From the NCBI GenBank assembly GCA_946480715.1, contig CAMLKK010000026.1, positions 1 to 43,201 of the forward strand: DNA of 43,201 nucleotides, in the 5' to 3' direction. Source of the DNA: an uncultured Bacteriovorax sp. Lineage in GTDB: Bacteria > Bdellovibrionota > Bacteriovoracia > Bacteriovoracales > Bacteriovoracaceae. Position numbers and translations under genes: made by a program. The notes under the pieces are model-generated. The model was not told the origin of the DNA, ran no database searches, and saw only the letters and a list, made by a program, of their open reading frames with translations. How positions within the stretch are numbered: the first letter of the stretch is position 1; each line of letters opens with the position of its first letter. Below are positions 8,044-16,230 of this stretch, piece after piece.

Positions 8044-8685
8044 ATGAGTATGGTTGACCCAAAAGCAATTCTAAAAAAAGTCACTCCCACACCAATGGTT
8101 GAGACGGGACTTACACGCGAACAGAAAAAAGAAAAAATCAAACATCTCTTTAAAGAGATCATGGAAACATTAGGAATGGATCTCTCAGATGATTCACTTA
8201 GTGAAACTCCTCATCGTGTGGCCAAGATGTACGTGGATGAAATTTTCTACGGACTACAAACTGAAAATTTCCCGAAGATCACAATTGTTGATAACAAATT
8301 TGATTACGATCATGCAGTTATTGAATTCAATATTGTGACGAACTCTGTATGCGAACACCACTTTGTTCCCATCGTTGGTAAAACTCACGTCGCTTACATT
8401 CCAAAAGATAAAGTGATTGGACTATCAAAACTTAATCGCATCGTTGATTATTTTGCTCGTCGCCCGCAAATTCAGGAGCGCATGACTCTGCAAATTCACC
8501 AGGCACTAGTAAACATTTTAGGCACGGAAGATGTTGCGGTTGTGACAGATGCTTCTCATACATGTGTAAAACTCCGCGGTGTCAAAGACGAAACAGCGAT
8601 CACACGTACGTCGAAGCTCTCAGGTGTTTTTAAAGCAGATACGGCCCACAGATTAGAATTTTTAAACGCATTACCGAGACCATAA
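8044..8685 (+). CDS. folE: GTP cyclohydrolase I
   Basis: A 213-residue enzyme of usual length that converts GTP to 7,8-dihydroneopterin triphosphate, the entry step for both folate and queuosine. Signature sequences are ETPHRVAKMYVDE, CEHHFVPIVGKTHVAYIP (zinc Cys and His), GLSKLNRIVDYFARRPQIQERMT in two blocks, and SHTCVKLRGV (zinc Cys, usually HxCMxxRGV). All catalytic positions appear present. It lies 12 nt after the QueD-like gene and 1 nt before a lipoprotein gene, so the three are probably one transcript. Confidence 0.95.
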   Translation: MSMVDPKAILKKVTPTPMVETGLTREQKKEKIKHLFKEIMETLGMDLSDDSLSETPHRVAKMYVDEIFYGLQTENFPKITIVDNKFDYDHAVIEFNIVTNSVCEHHFVPIVGKTHVAYIPKDKVIGLSKLNRIVDYFARRPQIQERMTLQIHQALVNILGTEDVAVVTDASHTCVKLRGVKDETAITRTSKLSGVFKADTAHRLEFLNALPRP

Positions 8686-8686
8686 T

Positions 8687-9190
8687 ATGAAAAACATCCT
8701 GCTTATTGCCCTAATTGGTTTATCTGTTGTCGCCTGTAAATCTGAAAAGAAAAGCGAAGACTGTTCCATCAATGGTGTAAAAGTAAGCTGTGATGAATTC
8801 AGAAAGCGTGAAGAACAAAAACCTGTCAAAGCACCGCTTGCAGTTGATGTTGTGATTAAAACAAAATACACGCTCGTTAATGGTGTTCTTAAAACAGCAA
8901 AAGATATCGTTGGAGAAGCTTCGAAAACGGAAGGCAACGCAGTCTATACTTGTATGATCTCAAAGCGTAGTGGGGCCTTTAATGTAGTCGCTGACGAGCG
9001 CGAGCTGCAATTAGAGCAAGATGGGGCTGCAGAATTTTTCCAGCGTGAATATGGAAGCGTGATCAATCCTGACGCTTATCACATCGGCACATTTCTCTCT
9101 TCATCGGAATTCTCTCGTACATCTACACTGCTTAAAATAACAGCGACTGAAATCGAAGTTCTGCACAGATGCTTTTTCACTCGCAAATAG
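8687..9190 (+). CDS. Lipoprotein of unknown function (paralog of 10079-10624)
   Basis: A 167-residue protein with a lipoprotein signal: MKNILLIALIGLSVVAC, lipobox VVAC, acylated Cys17. The mature part begins with a short Cys pair module (DCSINGVKVSCDEFR), then a β-rich domain with VVADERELQLEQDG and a closing EVLHRCFF. The product of 10079-10624 has the same order (C-x7-C-x-EFR, then ADERELNLSLEG, then LSIICLF), so the two are paralogs. The four conserved Cys suggest two disulfides. I do not recognise the family. It starts 1 nt after folE and is probably translated from the same mRNA. Confidence 0.75.
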   Translation: MKNILLIALIGLSVVACKSEKKSEDCSINGVKVSCDEFRKREEQKPVKAPLAVDVVIKTKYTLVNGVLKTAKDIVGEASKTEGNAVYTCMISKRSGAFNVVADERELQLEQDGAAEFFQREYGSVINPDAYHIGTFLSSSEFSRTSTLLKITATEIEVLHRCFFTRK

Positions 9191-9235
9191 TAGCGCATTT
9201 ACAGCTTAAAAACTTCTCGTTAGAGTTTATGTATT

Positions 9236-9970
9236 ATGTTTAAACTCTCGCTCACATTTTTAATGATGCTGCTCCTATGCGCGTGCAATGAAAGCGCAGT
9301 TCAGCCATTGGCGACTCCAGAGAGTTCAACTAAACCTAACATTCCTGCAGAATCTAAACCTGCTGAACAACCCGCACCGGCACCAATCGAAGTGCCAGCA
9401 CCCGAAGTGACAGACATTCGAATCAATCAATCGACTCGCAAGTTGAGATGGGAAAAATCTTATACAGATGCGGTCATGGATGAACTCGATCGTCCAGAAA
9501 TTGAACCGCTATTGAAAACCAAAATTTCTTCAGTTGATCTGCAGACATTGAATTGCACTACACTCAATGAACAAAGCTTCGCTAAGAAAAAGATTTTTTA
9601 TATAGTCTTCATCGCCGCTATCGCTGAAGCCGAGTCTGATTTTAGAGTGGCCCTCAGAACTCGTAATCCTTCCGATAACACGATTAACGTTGGACTCCTG
9701 CAAATTGATGAACAAGCGGCGAGAAATCACACCAAAGGTTCATTAGGTCATCTTGAGGCCATTGATCTGGTTGATCCTGAAACTAATCTTCGAGTCGGCG
9801 TGCATATTCTTAAAAATCAAGTCTTGAGCAAAGTGGCCCGTCATCGGTTGCTTCCTGAGCGGTCTTATTACTGGCAGGTGCTTTCGGAAGAGCGTCGAGT
9901 GCTTTTAAATTTGAAGACCAATTTTCATAACCTTCCTTTTTGTATCAAATCTGTTACGAGGAATATCTAA
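9236..9970 (+). CDS. Lipoprotein with lysozyme-like (SLT) transglycosylase domain
   Basis: A 244-residue protein with a lipoprotein signal, MFKLSLTFLMMLLLCAC, acylated Cys17. A Pro/Ala/Glu-rich linker (residues ~24-60) follows, as in many outer-membrane-tethered cell-wall enzymes. From about residue 122 it has the soluble-lytic-transglycosylase pattern: AIAEAESDFRVAL with Glu133-Ser134 as the candidate catalytic ES pair, then NVGLLQID in the place of the family's GLMQ, then a DPETNLRVGVHIL block matching the usual 'N…G…YL' helix. It probably cleaves peptidoglycan glycan strands, but the call rests on these three blocks only. It lies between two paralogous lipoproteins, which hints at a shared envelope function. 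Confidence 0.65.
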   Translation: MFKLSLTFLMMLLLCACNESAVQPLATPESSTKPNIPAESKPAEQPAPAPIEVPAPEVTDIRINQSTRKLRWEKSYTDAVMDELDRPEIEPLLKTKISSVDLQTLNCTTLNEQSFAKKKIFYIVFIAAIAEAESDFRVALRTRNPSDNTINVGLLQIDEQAARNHTKGSLGHLEAIDLVDPETNLRVGVHILKNQVLSKVARHRLLPERSYYWQVLSEERRVLLNLKTNFHNLPFCIKSVTRNI

Positions 9971-10028
9971 TTTATTACAAATATCTCGATCTTCAACATC
10001 TAACATCTTGATAGTTGTTGTCATTTTT

Positions 10029-10045
10029 TTGGCACACCCCTTGCT
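10029..10045 (+). promoter_or_regulatory. Sigma-54 (-24/-12) promoter
   Basis: TTGGCACACCCCTTGCT matches the sigma-54 consensus YTGGCACGnnnnTTGCW almost completely. The invariant GG and GC are 10 nt apart, as required. It ends 33 nt before the ATG at 10079, predicting a leader of about 20 nt carrying the Shine-Dalgarno AAAGGGGGG. Sigma-54 promoters need an AAA+ activator, and none is encoded in this window. Confidence 0.8.
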
Positions 10046-10078
10046 CTAGAGTCCAACAAAACTCAAAGGGGGGTTCTT

Positions 10079-10624
10079 ATGAAAAATGCAATTTTAATTC
10101 TTTCGTTCTTAGTGTTCGCAGTTGGATGTGATTCAGATTCACCAGTAGCTAAAAAAGCCGAGAGCTGTACTTACAATGATAAACCAATGGACTGTGCGGA
10201 GTTTCGCCGTATCACTGGTCAGACACCAGATGATCCAGCGGCTCAGCAACCATCTGTGAAAGAGCCGAAAGTCGGATACGCACTGGAAGTAAAATCAAAA
10301 GGAAGATACCAGGTTCGTAATGGTGAATTGAAGATTCTCACAAGCTTGGAAAAAACAGCTTATGGTGAACACAACGGTTCAAGCTACAGATGCCAGATCA
10401 CGATTGGCGCAAATACAGTGATGGGTGTGCAAGCAGATGAGCGTGAACTCAACCTTTCGCTCGAAGGTCAATCAACAATTCTTCCGCGAGTAGAGGGATC
10501 AGTTGTCGATGAAAATAATTTCTTGCTTGGTTCGTTTGAATTTATCGAGAAAGATGAAGCGAAAACAACATTCAAATTCATCGATGATAAGACGCTAGAA
10601 CTCTCGATCATTTGTTTGTTCTAA
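10079..10624 (+). CDS. Lipoprotein of unknown function under a sigma-54 promoter
   Basis: A 181-residue lipoprotein: MKNAILILSFLVFAVGC, lipobox AVGC, acylated Cys17. The mature protein has CTYNDKPMDCAEFRR, a short Pro/Gln linker, then a β-rich domain with VQADERELNLSLEG and a final Cys in LSIICLF. It is a paralog of 8687-9190. Unlike that gene it is a separate transcription unit with a strong Shine-Dalgarno (AAAGGGGGG) and a sigma-54 promoter. Its last 30 nt overlap the 3' end of the convergent kinase gene. Function is unknown. Sigma-54 control suggests conditional expression, for example with surface or motility functions, but that is inference. Confidence 0.78.
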   Translation: MKNAILILSFLVFAVGCDSDSPVAKKAESCTYNDKPMDCAEFRRITGQTPDDPAAQQPSVKEPKVGYALEVKSKGRYQVRNGELKILTSLEKTAYGEHNGSSYRCQITIGANTVMGVQADERELNLSLEGQSTILPRVEGSVVDENNFLLGSFEFIEKDEAKTTFKFIDDKTLELSIICLF

Positions 10625-11614
10625 AAGATATTGTTGCTGGCGAAGGTCGTTGATCTGACCTTCCCAGTAATTTGGTGATTCGAAAAATGGAAACGCATTT
10701 TTAAAAGCTGGATCATCATAACGTTTTGCAATCCACGCCGAGTAGTTAATCATTCTGAGTGTTCGCAGCACTTCTGTCAGTTTCAACTCTTCATAATTAA
10801 AATCTCTCATCTGCGTGTAGCCTTCTAAAAGGGCGGCACGCATCTGCTGAGCGTATTCATCATTTCCTGGGAGAAGGAGCCACATGTCTTGAACGACAGG
10901 ACCCACGACCATATCGTCGAAATCGATTAAGTGAAATGTTTCTTCCCGCTTTAAAATATTTCCAAGGTGGCAGTCACCATGGATGCGCTGGAAAGAAACA
11001 TTGTTAAAGGCATCTTTCGTTTGTTTGTAGATATTTTCAAGCAGCGTTTTATAAGAAAGTTCAAAGTGCGAGGGAACGATTTTTTGGCCGATCAAAAAAT
11101 CGAGATTGGATTTAAGGTAAGTATCCGTTGAGAGTTTAAGCCTGTGTGTGGCCTTTTTCATGCTGCCCACATTATGCAGACGAGCAAGCAATCGTCCTAC
11201 TTGTTCAATCTCATCCAGCGTGAATTCATCCGGCGCTCGTCCACCTTGTTTCGGAAAAACAGTATAAAAAAGTTCAGGCTCAGGAAGAGTGAAAAGTGTT
11301 TGATCGTTAAAGGTGAGAGGAGCAATGACCGGCACTTCGAATTCAGTGAGATCGAGCAGGAAATCGTGCTCTTCTTGTATCTGGGCCTTAGTCCATCTAC
11401 CAGGACGGTAAAATTTTATGATTTTAGAGTGATCACTGGGATTTTTAGAATCGGATTCAATCTCAACTTCATAAACGCGATTTTCCATCGAGTTCATTGT
11501 GAGCACTCGTCCGGTCGTTCTAAAGCCGAGCTTCTCAACTGTCTCCAAAACTAAATCAGGATTAAGTTCGAAGAAAAATTGAGTGGCGTTCGTGCCCCAG
11601 AGGTTTGACGTCAA
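10595..11614 (-). CDS. srkA: Stress response kinase A (SrkA/RdoA/YihE), TTG start
   Basis: A 339-residue aminoglycoside-phosphotransferase-fold protein kinase. E. coli SrkA counters MazF-dependent death and is induced by envelope stress. Conserved blocks are NSMENRVYEVE, KIIKFYRPGRWTKAQIQEEH (with the ATP-binding Lys), RIHGDCHLGNIL (catalytic loop with Asp and Asn) and LIDFDDMVVGPVVQDMWLLL (metal-binding Asp). All match SrkA closely. The start codon is TTG at 11614, supported by GAGGA six bases upstream, which overlaps the speD stop; speD and srkA are probably co-transcribed. The 3' end overlaps the convergent lipoprotein gene by 30 nt. Confidence 0.92.
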   Translation of the reverse strand: MTSNLWGTNATQFFFELNPDLVLETVEKLGFRTTGRVLTMNSMENRVYEVEIESDSKNPSDHSKIIKFYRPGRWTKAQIQEEHDFLLDLTEFEVPVIAPLTFNDQTLFTLPEPELFYTVFPKQGGRAPDEFTLDEIEQVGRLLARLHNVGSMKKATHRLKLSTDTYLKSNLDFLIGQKIVPSHFELSYKTLLENIYKQTKDAFNNVSFQRIHGDCHLGNILKREETFHLIDFDDMVVGPVVQDMWLLLPGNDEYAQQMRAALLEGYTQMRDFNYEELKLTEVLRTLRMINYSAWIAKRYDDPAFKNAFPFFESPNYWEGQINDLRQQQYLLEQTNDREF

Positions 11615-11623
11615 TGGTTTTCC

Positions 11624-12403
11624 TCAGTGAATCATGTGGTAGACTTCAAGCATTTCTTTTTTCAGAAGTTCCATTTTCTTTGGAAGATCCGGATGATTGA
11701 TGTCTTGTGCGTTTAACAGGTAGTTCTCTGGTTTTGTTTCTCTTACAAGAAACTTAGATTGCCAGATATTGTTCTGAGGCATGTTGATGTCTGAGATCAA
11801 TTGGAATGTTTCTTTGATTTCTGGTTTGATGAAATCTTGAATAGAAGTGAAATGTTGATCGTTGTAGATCTTGTTTCCATTTTCTAAACGAGCGTATCCA
11901 CGAACAACGTAGTCTACGTAAACCACGTCACATTCAAATGATTCAAAAAGGTAATTGATAGCGTTTAGAGGAATGATCTCTCCACAAGTCGCCACGTCGA
12001 TATCAACGCGGAAAGTACAAATGCCTTCTGGATCAGAAGCATCTGGGTATGTGTGAGAAGTGATGTGTGATTTATCTAAGTGAGCGCTTACCTGAACACT
12101 CGGGATCGGCTCTCCACCGCCCTTGATGTCAGACATAAGAACCATCGTTGAAGCTCCAACTGGATCATAATCTTGAACTGATACGGCAAGGATATTAGCT
12201 TCGATGATTTCTACGATTTTTTTCGAGATCTCAGCGATACGGTTAGCATTGTATTTTTCGTGAATGTAATTCACGTATTGGGCCTTCTGCTCGTCATTTA
12301 AAGCAATGCAAAAGTCGTAAAGATTAAAACTCAAAATCTTTGTGAGGTTGTTGAACCCTGAGATTTTAATTCTTTCATTCGGTGCGATTTTTGACTGGAA
12401 CAT
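11624..12403 (-). CDS. speD: S-adenosylmethionine decarboxylase proenzyme
   Basis: A 259-residue proenzyme of the E. coli class (about 264 residues), not the short Bacillus/archaeal class. It makes decarboxylated SAM, the aminopropyl donor for spermidine. The self-cleavage site AHLDKSHITSHTYP is intact: cleavage before Ser112 creates the pyruvoyl group, at the same residue number as in E. coli. It lies divergent to speE across 155 bp, so the two spermidine genes can share regulation. It is followed by srkA after 9 nt. The Shine-Dalgarno is weak (AAGGA about 10 nt upstream of the ATG). Confidence 0.95.
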   Translation of the reverse strand: MFQSKIAPNERIKISGFNNLTKILSFNLYDFCIALNDEQKAQYVNYIHEKYNANRIAEISKKIVEIIEANILAVSVQDYDPVGASTMVLMSDIKGGGEPIPSVQVSAHLDKSHITSHTYPDASDPEGICTFRVDIDVATCGEIIPLNAINYLFESFECDVVYVDYVVRGYARLENGNKIYNDQHFTSIQDFIKPEIKETFQLISDINMPQNNIWQSKFLVRETKPENYLLNAQDINHPDLPKKMELLKKEMLEVYHMIH

Positions 12404-12558
12404 ATTCTATGATTTCCTTACTAAAATAACTGTTTACTAACTTTGAAGGTCGAACTATCTATGTGTCACAGAATGCACCAAGTGACAATGAAATCTTTCT
12501 AAAAAGGGACCATTTCATGTGCATATAAAGCGGCTTATGAACGCACTATTGGAGAGTT

Positions 12559-13452
12559 ATGACTGATCAACTTAATGAAAAAAATCCTAATGAATTGCTC
12601 ATCGAAAATGGCTGGTACTCAGAGCGCTATTTTCATAAAAACGTGGCGACTTCATTTAAAATAAAATCCGTTTTGCATTCAGAGAAAAGTCAGTACCAAA
12701 AGATCGATGTTCTCGACACTCATGGCGTGGGAAGACTCCTGCTTCTTGATGGTAAAACGATGGTTTCAGACCATGATGAATTCGTTTACCACGAAGTGAT
12801 GGGGCACATTCCTTCAATGGTTCACCCAGGAATTAAAAATGTTCTGATCATCGGCGGTGGAGACGGTGGGATTGTTCGCGAATACGTGAAGCACCCGGAA
12901 ATCGAGCGCATTGACCTGGTAGAAATCGATGAGCGCGTAATTGAAGTTTCAAAAAAATATTTCCCAGATTGTACATCAGGACTTGCTGATAAAAGAGTGA
13001 ACGTTCTTCCACAAGACGGTGTCGAGTACATCAAAAACCACAAAAACTTTTTTGATGTCATCATCATCGATTCAACTGACCCGGAAGATTTTGCAGCTGG
13101 ACTCTTCACAAAAGAATTCTATGGTCACGTGTATGAGGCCCTGACAGATAAAGGGATCATGATGGCCCAGACTGAAAATCCTTTTTACGATGAATACGGA
13201 ATTAAATCGTTCTACGACAATCTTCGTTCCGTTTATCCGGTCGTGAAGTCATTTACAGGTCCAATGCTTATTTATCCAGGAGTGTTCTGGACTTTCGCTT
13301 ACGCTTCAAAAGGACTCATTCCAACAGAGCTTAACGAAAAGAAGATTCCGATGATGAAAGAGCTTGAGAAATCTTTAAAATGGTACAATATGGATTGGCA
13401 CCGTGGAGCTTTCAACATTTCCAATATTCACAAAAAAGTGACCGGTTGCTAA
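12559..13452 (+). CDS. speE: Spermidine synthase
   Basis: A 297-residue aminopropyltransferase that transfers aminopropyl from decarboxylated SAM to putrescine. Visible motifs are WYSERY at the N-terminal β-domain, LLLDGKTMVSDHDEFVYHE (polyamine-binding), VLIIGGGDGGIVREYVKH (SAM-binding glycine loop), VEIDERVIEVSKKYFP and IIIDSTDPEDFAAGLF with the catalytic Asp. The length is usual for the family. GGAGAG lies 3-8 nt before the ATG. It pairs functionally with the divergent speD. The 12404-12558 gap holds both promoters, but I could not place confident -35/-10 boxes in it. Confidence 0.95.
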   Translation: MTDQLNEKNPNELLIENGWYSERYFHKNVATSFKIKSVLHSEKSQYQKIDVLDTHGVGRLLLLDGKTMVSDHDEFVYHEVMGHIPSMVHPGIKNVLIIGGGDGGIVREYVKHPEIERIDLVEIDERVIEVSKKYFPDCTSGLADKRVNVLPQDGVEYIKNHKNFFDVIIIDSTDPEDFAAGLFTKEFYGHVYEALTDKGIMMAQTENPFYDEYGIKSFYDNLRSVYPVVKSFTGPMLIYPGVFWTFAYASKGLIPTELNEKKIPMMKELEKSLKWYNMDWHRGAFNISNIHKKVTGC

Positions 13453-13461
13453 AAAAATAAA

Positions 13462-14316
13462 ATGCCTATAGATGCGGCGATGGCCATCATCATTTTTGCT
13501 TTTGTGCCCGTGGCAGTTAAATTCACGAACGCAAACCCGTTTACGATCGGGCTCTTTCGTTTAGTTGTGGCCACGGGACTCATTGGGCTTGTTTACCGAA
13601 AAAAAATAGAATGGCGCTCTCTCTTTTCGATCAATGAACGTAAATCTGTCTGGAAATTAATCGTTATCGGGATGGCCTTTATCGGTCATTGGTTAACGTA
13701 CACTTTCTCCATCAAAGTCTCTGGGCCTTCGATTTGTGTTTTAGGAATGGCCACTTATGGCGTTCAACTTATTTTCTACGGCTCACTTTTTCTTGGTTAT
13801 CATGTTCGAGCAAAAAACATCATATGCCTTCTGTTCATTCTGGTTGGCGTGGCGCTTGTTATTCCGAGTTGGGATTTTTCAAACAACACAACTCTAGGTT
13901 TAATGCTCGCTCTCATTAGTGCTTCTTTTTACGCGATCATTCCGATTATGCTTCAAAAGTCCCATGAGTTCTCTCAAGAGACGCGCATCTTTTCTCAGTT
14001 TGGTGTGGCCATGATTGGTTATTTATTTTTCATCGGGAAAACAGAGTGGGCGAGTCTAGCGGCCAATGATTGGTGGGCGCTCCTTTTTCTGGCCGTCCTT
14101 GGAACATTTATTGCGCATTCATTATGGACGCGAGTAACGTCAAGAATTCCGACGACGACTTCGGGAGTTATTTACTATCTCATTACTCCAGCAGCAATGA
14201 TGCTTTCGCATTTTATGCTTGGTGAAGAATTGACTTTCAAACAACAAATCGGAGGATTAATCATCCTCGTCGCTGCTCTTTTAAACACAGTAAAATTGCC
14301 CGGGAAAAACGTATGA
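13462..14316 (+). CDS. EamA/DMT-family membrane transporter
   Basis: A 284-residue inner-membrane protein with about ten hydrophobic segments in two similar halves, the EamA (drug/metabolite transporter) layout. Family-like stretches are NPFTIGLFRLVVATGLIGLVY in the first half and AALISASFYAIIP-type and TSGVIYYLITPAAMMLSHFM in the second, with LGEELTFKQQIGGLIIL as the typical last-helix approach. The substrate cannot be told. The ATG at 13462 is the first possible start, since an in-frame stop lies at 13450, and it has no obvious Shine-Dalgarno, so translation may depend on coupling to speE 9 nt upstream. Its stop overlaps the start of the next gene (ATGA). Confidence 0.85.
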   Translation: MPIDAAMAIIIFAFVPVAVKFTNANPFTIGLFRLVVATGLIGLVYRKKIEWRSLFSINERKSVWKLIVIGMAFIGHWLTYTFSIKVSGPSICVLGMATYGVQLIFYGSLFLGYHVRAKNIICLLFILVGVALVIPSWDFSNNTTLGLMLALISASFYAIIPIMLQKSHEFSQETRIFSQFGVAMIGYLFFIGKTEWASLAANDWWALLFLAVLGTFIAHSLWTRVTSRIPTTTSGVIYYLITPAAMMLSHFMLGEELTFKQQIGGLIILVAALLNTVKLPGKNV

Positions 14317-15527
14317 CAACTTCATTAGTAAACGTTGATGCTCAAAAAGTTTCTGAACTCACATTGATTAGAGACGTGAATAAACATCTTCTGCGCGGCC
14401 ATCGTTGGATCTTTGCTGATTGTTTTGAAGGGAAAGCTCAGACGGGAGTTGGGATTCTTAAATCTCGCAATGATGTTTTAGCGATCGGTCTTGTTCAGGC
14501 CGATACTCAACTACGTTTTCGTGTTCTCACACTTGCAGAAGAAAATTTTGTTCGATTAAAAGATATTCCACATACGTTGAAAATATGGAGTGATTTACAG
14601 CTTTCGAAAGCGATTGAACTTCGACGTGGATTTGTCAGCGAAAATAATAATAGTTTCAGGTTAGTTAATGGTGAAGGGGATGGGATGCCCGGCCTCATCA
14701 TCGATATTTATCATGAGACTGCTGTTATCAAACACGATCATCAGGTTTGTGAGAGTTTTTACAATCATCTAGCTATCGGTGAAAAACTTCAGAAAGAATT
14801 TCCATTTATCAAAAATGTTTATCTTAAAAGACGCAACGATGTTGAGGTAAAAGGTGATGACATCATTGGAACACTTCCGGCAGAAGTGCAATTCAAAGAA
14901 AACGGATGTGTGTTTGCCAGCAATGTTCGAGATGCTGCTAAAACAGGATTCTTCCTCGATCAACGTGACAATCGAAAACTTATTGGTCAGTTTGCTAAAG
15001 ATAAAACTGTGCTCAATCTTTTTAGTTACACGGGAGGATTCTCTCTATTTGCCGCTCACGGTGGTGCTAAAGAAGTGACGAGTGTGGATATTGCAAAAGC
15101 GGCCATTGCAGCAGCAGAAAGAAATTTTGAAGTGAACAATTTAAAAACACCTCATCATGCTATAGCAGCAGATGCTTTTCTTTATATCGATGAGCAAATT
15201 AAACTTAAACGCAAATGGGATCTCGTGATCACAGATCCTCCAAGCTTTGCTCCTAATCAAAAGGCCGTTGAAGCTGCGAATGCTGCTTACATTAAAGTTT
15301 TCGCTAGCTCGCTTAAACTCGTCAATGGGGGAGGGCTCTTCGCTGCAAGCTCTTGTTCAAGCCACATCAGCACGGATAAATTTTTAGAGATTTGCCGTGA
15401 AGCCTTTTCTAAATGCCGCAAGCGTGGAACATTAGTCTACCTCGGTGGTCAGCCATTTGATCATCCCTATCCACTCGCGATGGAAGAGCTTCGCTACCTG
15501 AAATTTGCTTTGTTCCGCGTGGATTAA
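14313..15527 (+). CDS. rlmI: RlmI-family rRNA (cytosine-C5) methyltransferase
   Basis: A 404-residue class I SAM methyltransferase with the RlmI layout: an N-terminal PUA-like domain (LLRGHRWIFADCFEG), a linker domain with FRLVNGEGDGMPGLIIDIY, then the Rossmann domain with TGFFLDQRDNRKLIG, VLNLFSYTGGFSLFAA (SAM loop) and DLVITDPPSFAP (motif IV), plus AASSCSSHIS with the catalytic Cys. E. coli RlmI makes m5C1962 in 23S rRNA, and the target here is inferred from family. It starts inside the stop of the EamA gene, so it is translationally coupled. It converges on the DUF2799 gene with a 4-nt gap. Confidence 0.88.
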   Translation: MTTSLVNVDAQKVSELTLIRDVNKHLLRGHRWIFADCFEGKAQTGVGILKSRNDVLAIGLVQADTQLRFRVLTLAEENFVRLKDIPHTLKIWSDLQLSKAIELRRGFVSENNNSFRLVNGEGDGMPGLIIDIYHETAVIKHDHQVCESFYNHLAIGEKLQKEFPFIKNVYLKRRNDVEVKGDDIIGTLPAEVQFKENGCVFASNVRDAAKTGFFLDQRDNRKLIGQFAKDKTVLNLFSYTGGFSLFAAHGGAKEVTSVDIAKAAIAAAERNFEVNNLKTPHHAIAADAFLYIDEQIKLKRKWDLVITDPPSFAPNQKAVEAANAAYIKVFASSLKLVNGGGLFAASSCSSHISTDKFLEICREAFSKCRKRGTLVYLGGQPFDHPYPLAMEELRYLKFALFRVD

Positions 15528-15531
15528 AAAT

Positions 15532-16068
15532 TTAGAGGTGGTTGATTAGGGTCAATGTATCTTTGAGCCCTTCAATTTCGAGTTGCTGAATTTGTTTGCG
15601 CAAGTCAGTTAACTCTTTTTCCGTTCTCTTGAGCGTGAGCTGTTGTTCACTATCGAATTCCGTTTCCGCTTTTAGTTTTTCCCATTCTTCGGCCAATTCG
15701 GACTCTTGATCACGCAATTCATGGATCTGCTTTCCAATGAGAAATTTTTCTCTGAAAACTGGTTCACGTTGAGAAGGGCAGAAGCTCGCATACATATCGT
15801 CGGCCTTTCCTAAGGCAAGAGCATTGATCGGTTTGCAGTATTCGTCCCAACCTTTTTTGAAACCTAATTCATATTGTTCTAAATCCAGCTTTGGACCTAA
15901 ATGAGAACAGACGTTTCTCAGTTGATCAGTATAAATTTTAGGGCTTCCGATACGTCCATGACGAAGTCCAAGTTCATGCATATCTGTCTGACAGTCTTTT
16001 TTATCAATCGTTGAGCAAGATACAGTAAGTGCCAATGGAAGAAGGCATATTAACGGTTTAAAATTCAT
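15532..16068 (-). CDS. DUF2799-type lipoprotein with C-terminal coiled coil
   Basis: A 178-residue protein with signal MNFKPLICLLPLALTVSC, lipobox TVSC, acylated Cys18. The mature part has the DUF2799 pattern of spaced Gly/Tyr/Cys repeats: HELGLRHGRIG, YTDQLRNVC, YELGFKKGWDEYC and a final MYASFC. The last ~60 residues (ELRDQESELAEEWEKLKAE onward) are strongly charged and probably a coiled coil. No function is established for the family. It probably sits in the periplasm or outer membrane and oligomerises. It is transcribed divergently from the SelO-like gene. Confidence 0.72.
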   Translation of the reverse strand: MNFKPLICLLPLALTVSCSTIDKKDCQTDMHELGLRHGRIGSPKIYTDQLRNVCSHLGPKLDLEQYELGFKKGWDEYCKPINALALGKADDMYASFCPSQREPVFREKFLIGKQIHELRDQESELAEEWEKLKAETEFDSEQQLTLKRTEKELTDLRKQIQQLEIEGLKDTLTLINHL

Positions 16069-16230
16069 GCGTCTCTCGGGGAAAAGTTGCTTCGGAAATG
16101 GTATCGTCAGCTGAAAAATGAACGTTAAATATTTTTAAAAACAGTGGTCTTTTCTTCATTGGGTGGAGGCAAGAACTGCCTAGTACTATTTTCCTCTTTA
16201 ATTTTCTCCGGAATCCCTGAAAATAGCTTT

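Noticed and set aside
10642..10663. Inverted repeat GAAGGTC/GACCTTC with 8-nt loop just past the lipoprotein stop
   Set aside because: No T tract on either strand and it lies inside srkA coding sequence; too weak to call a terminator.
12404..12558. TGTGTCACA dyad and a TATAAA in the speD/speE gap
   Set aside because: The dyad is only 4 bp per arm and does not fit the CRP spacing, and the TATAAA has no -35 partner; promoters exist here but cannot be placed.
16144..16230. GTG-initiated 29-codon extension of the SelO-like gene
   Set aside because: No ribosome site, low resemblance to any signal or domain, and an internal 5-bp dyad (AGGCA/TGCCT) suggests leader rather than coding; start set at ATG 16231, although the other start has no strong ribosome site either.
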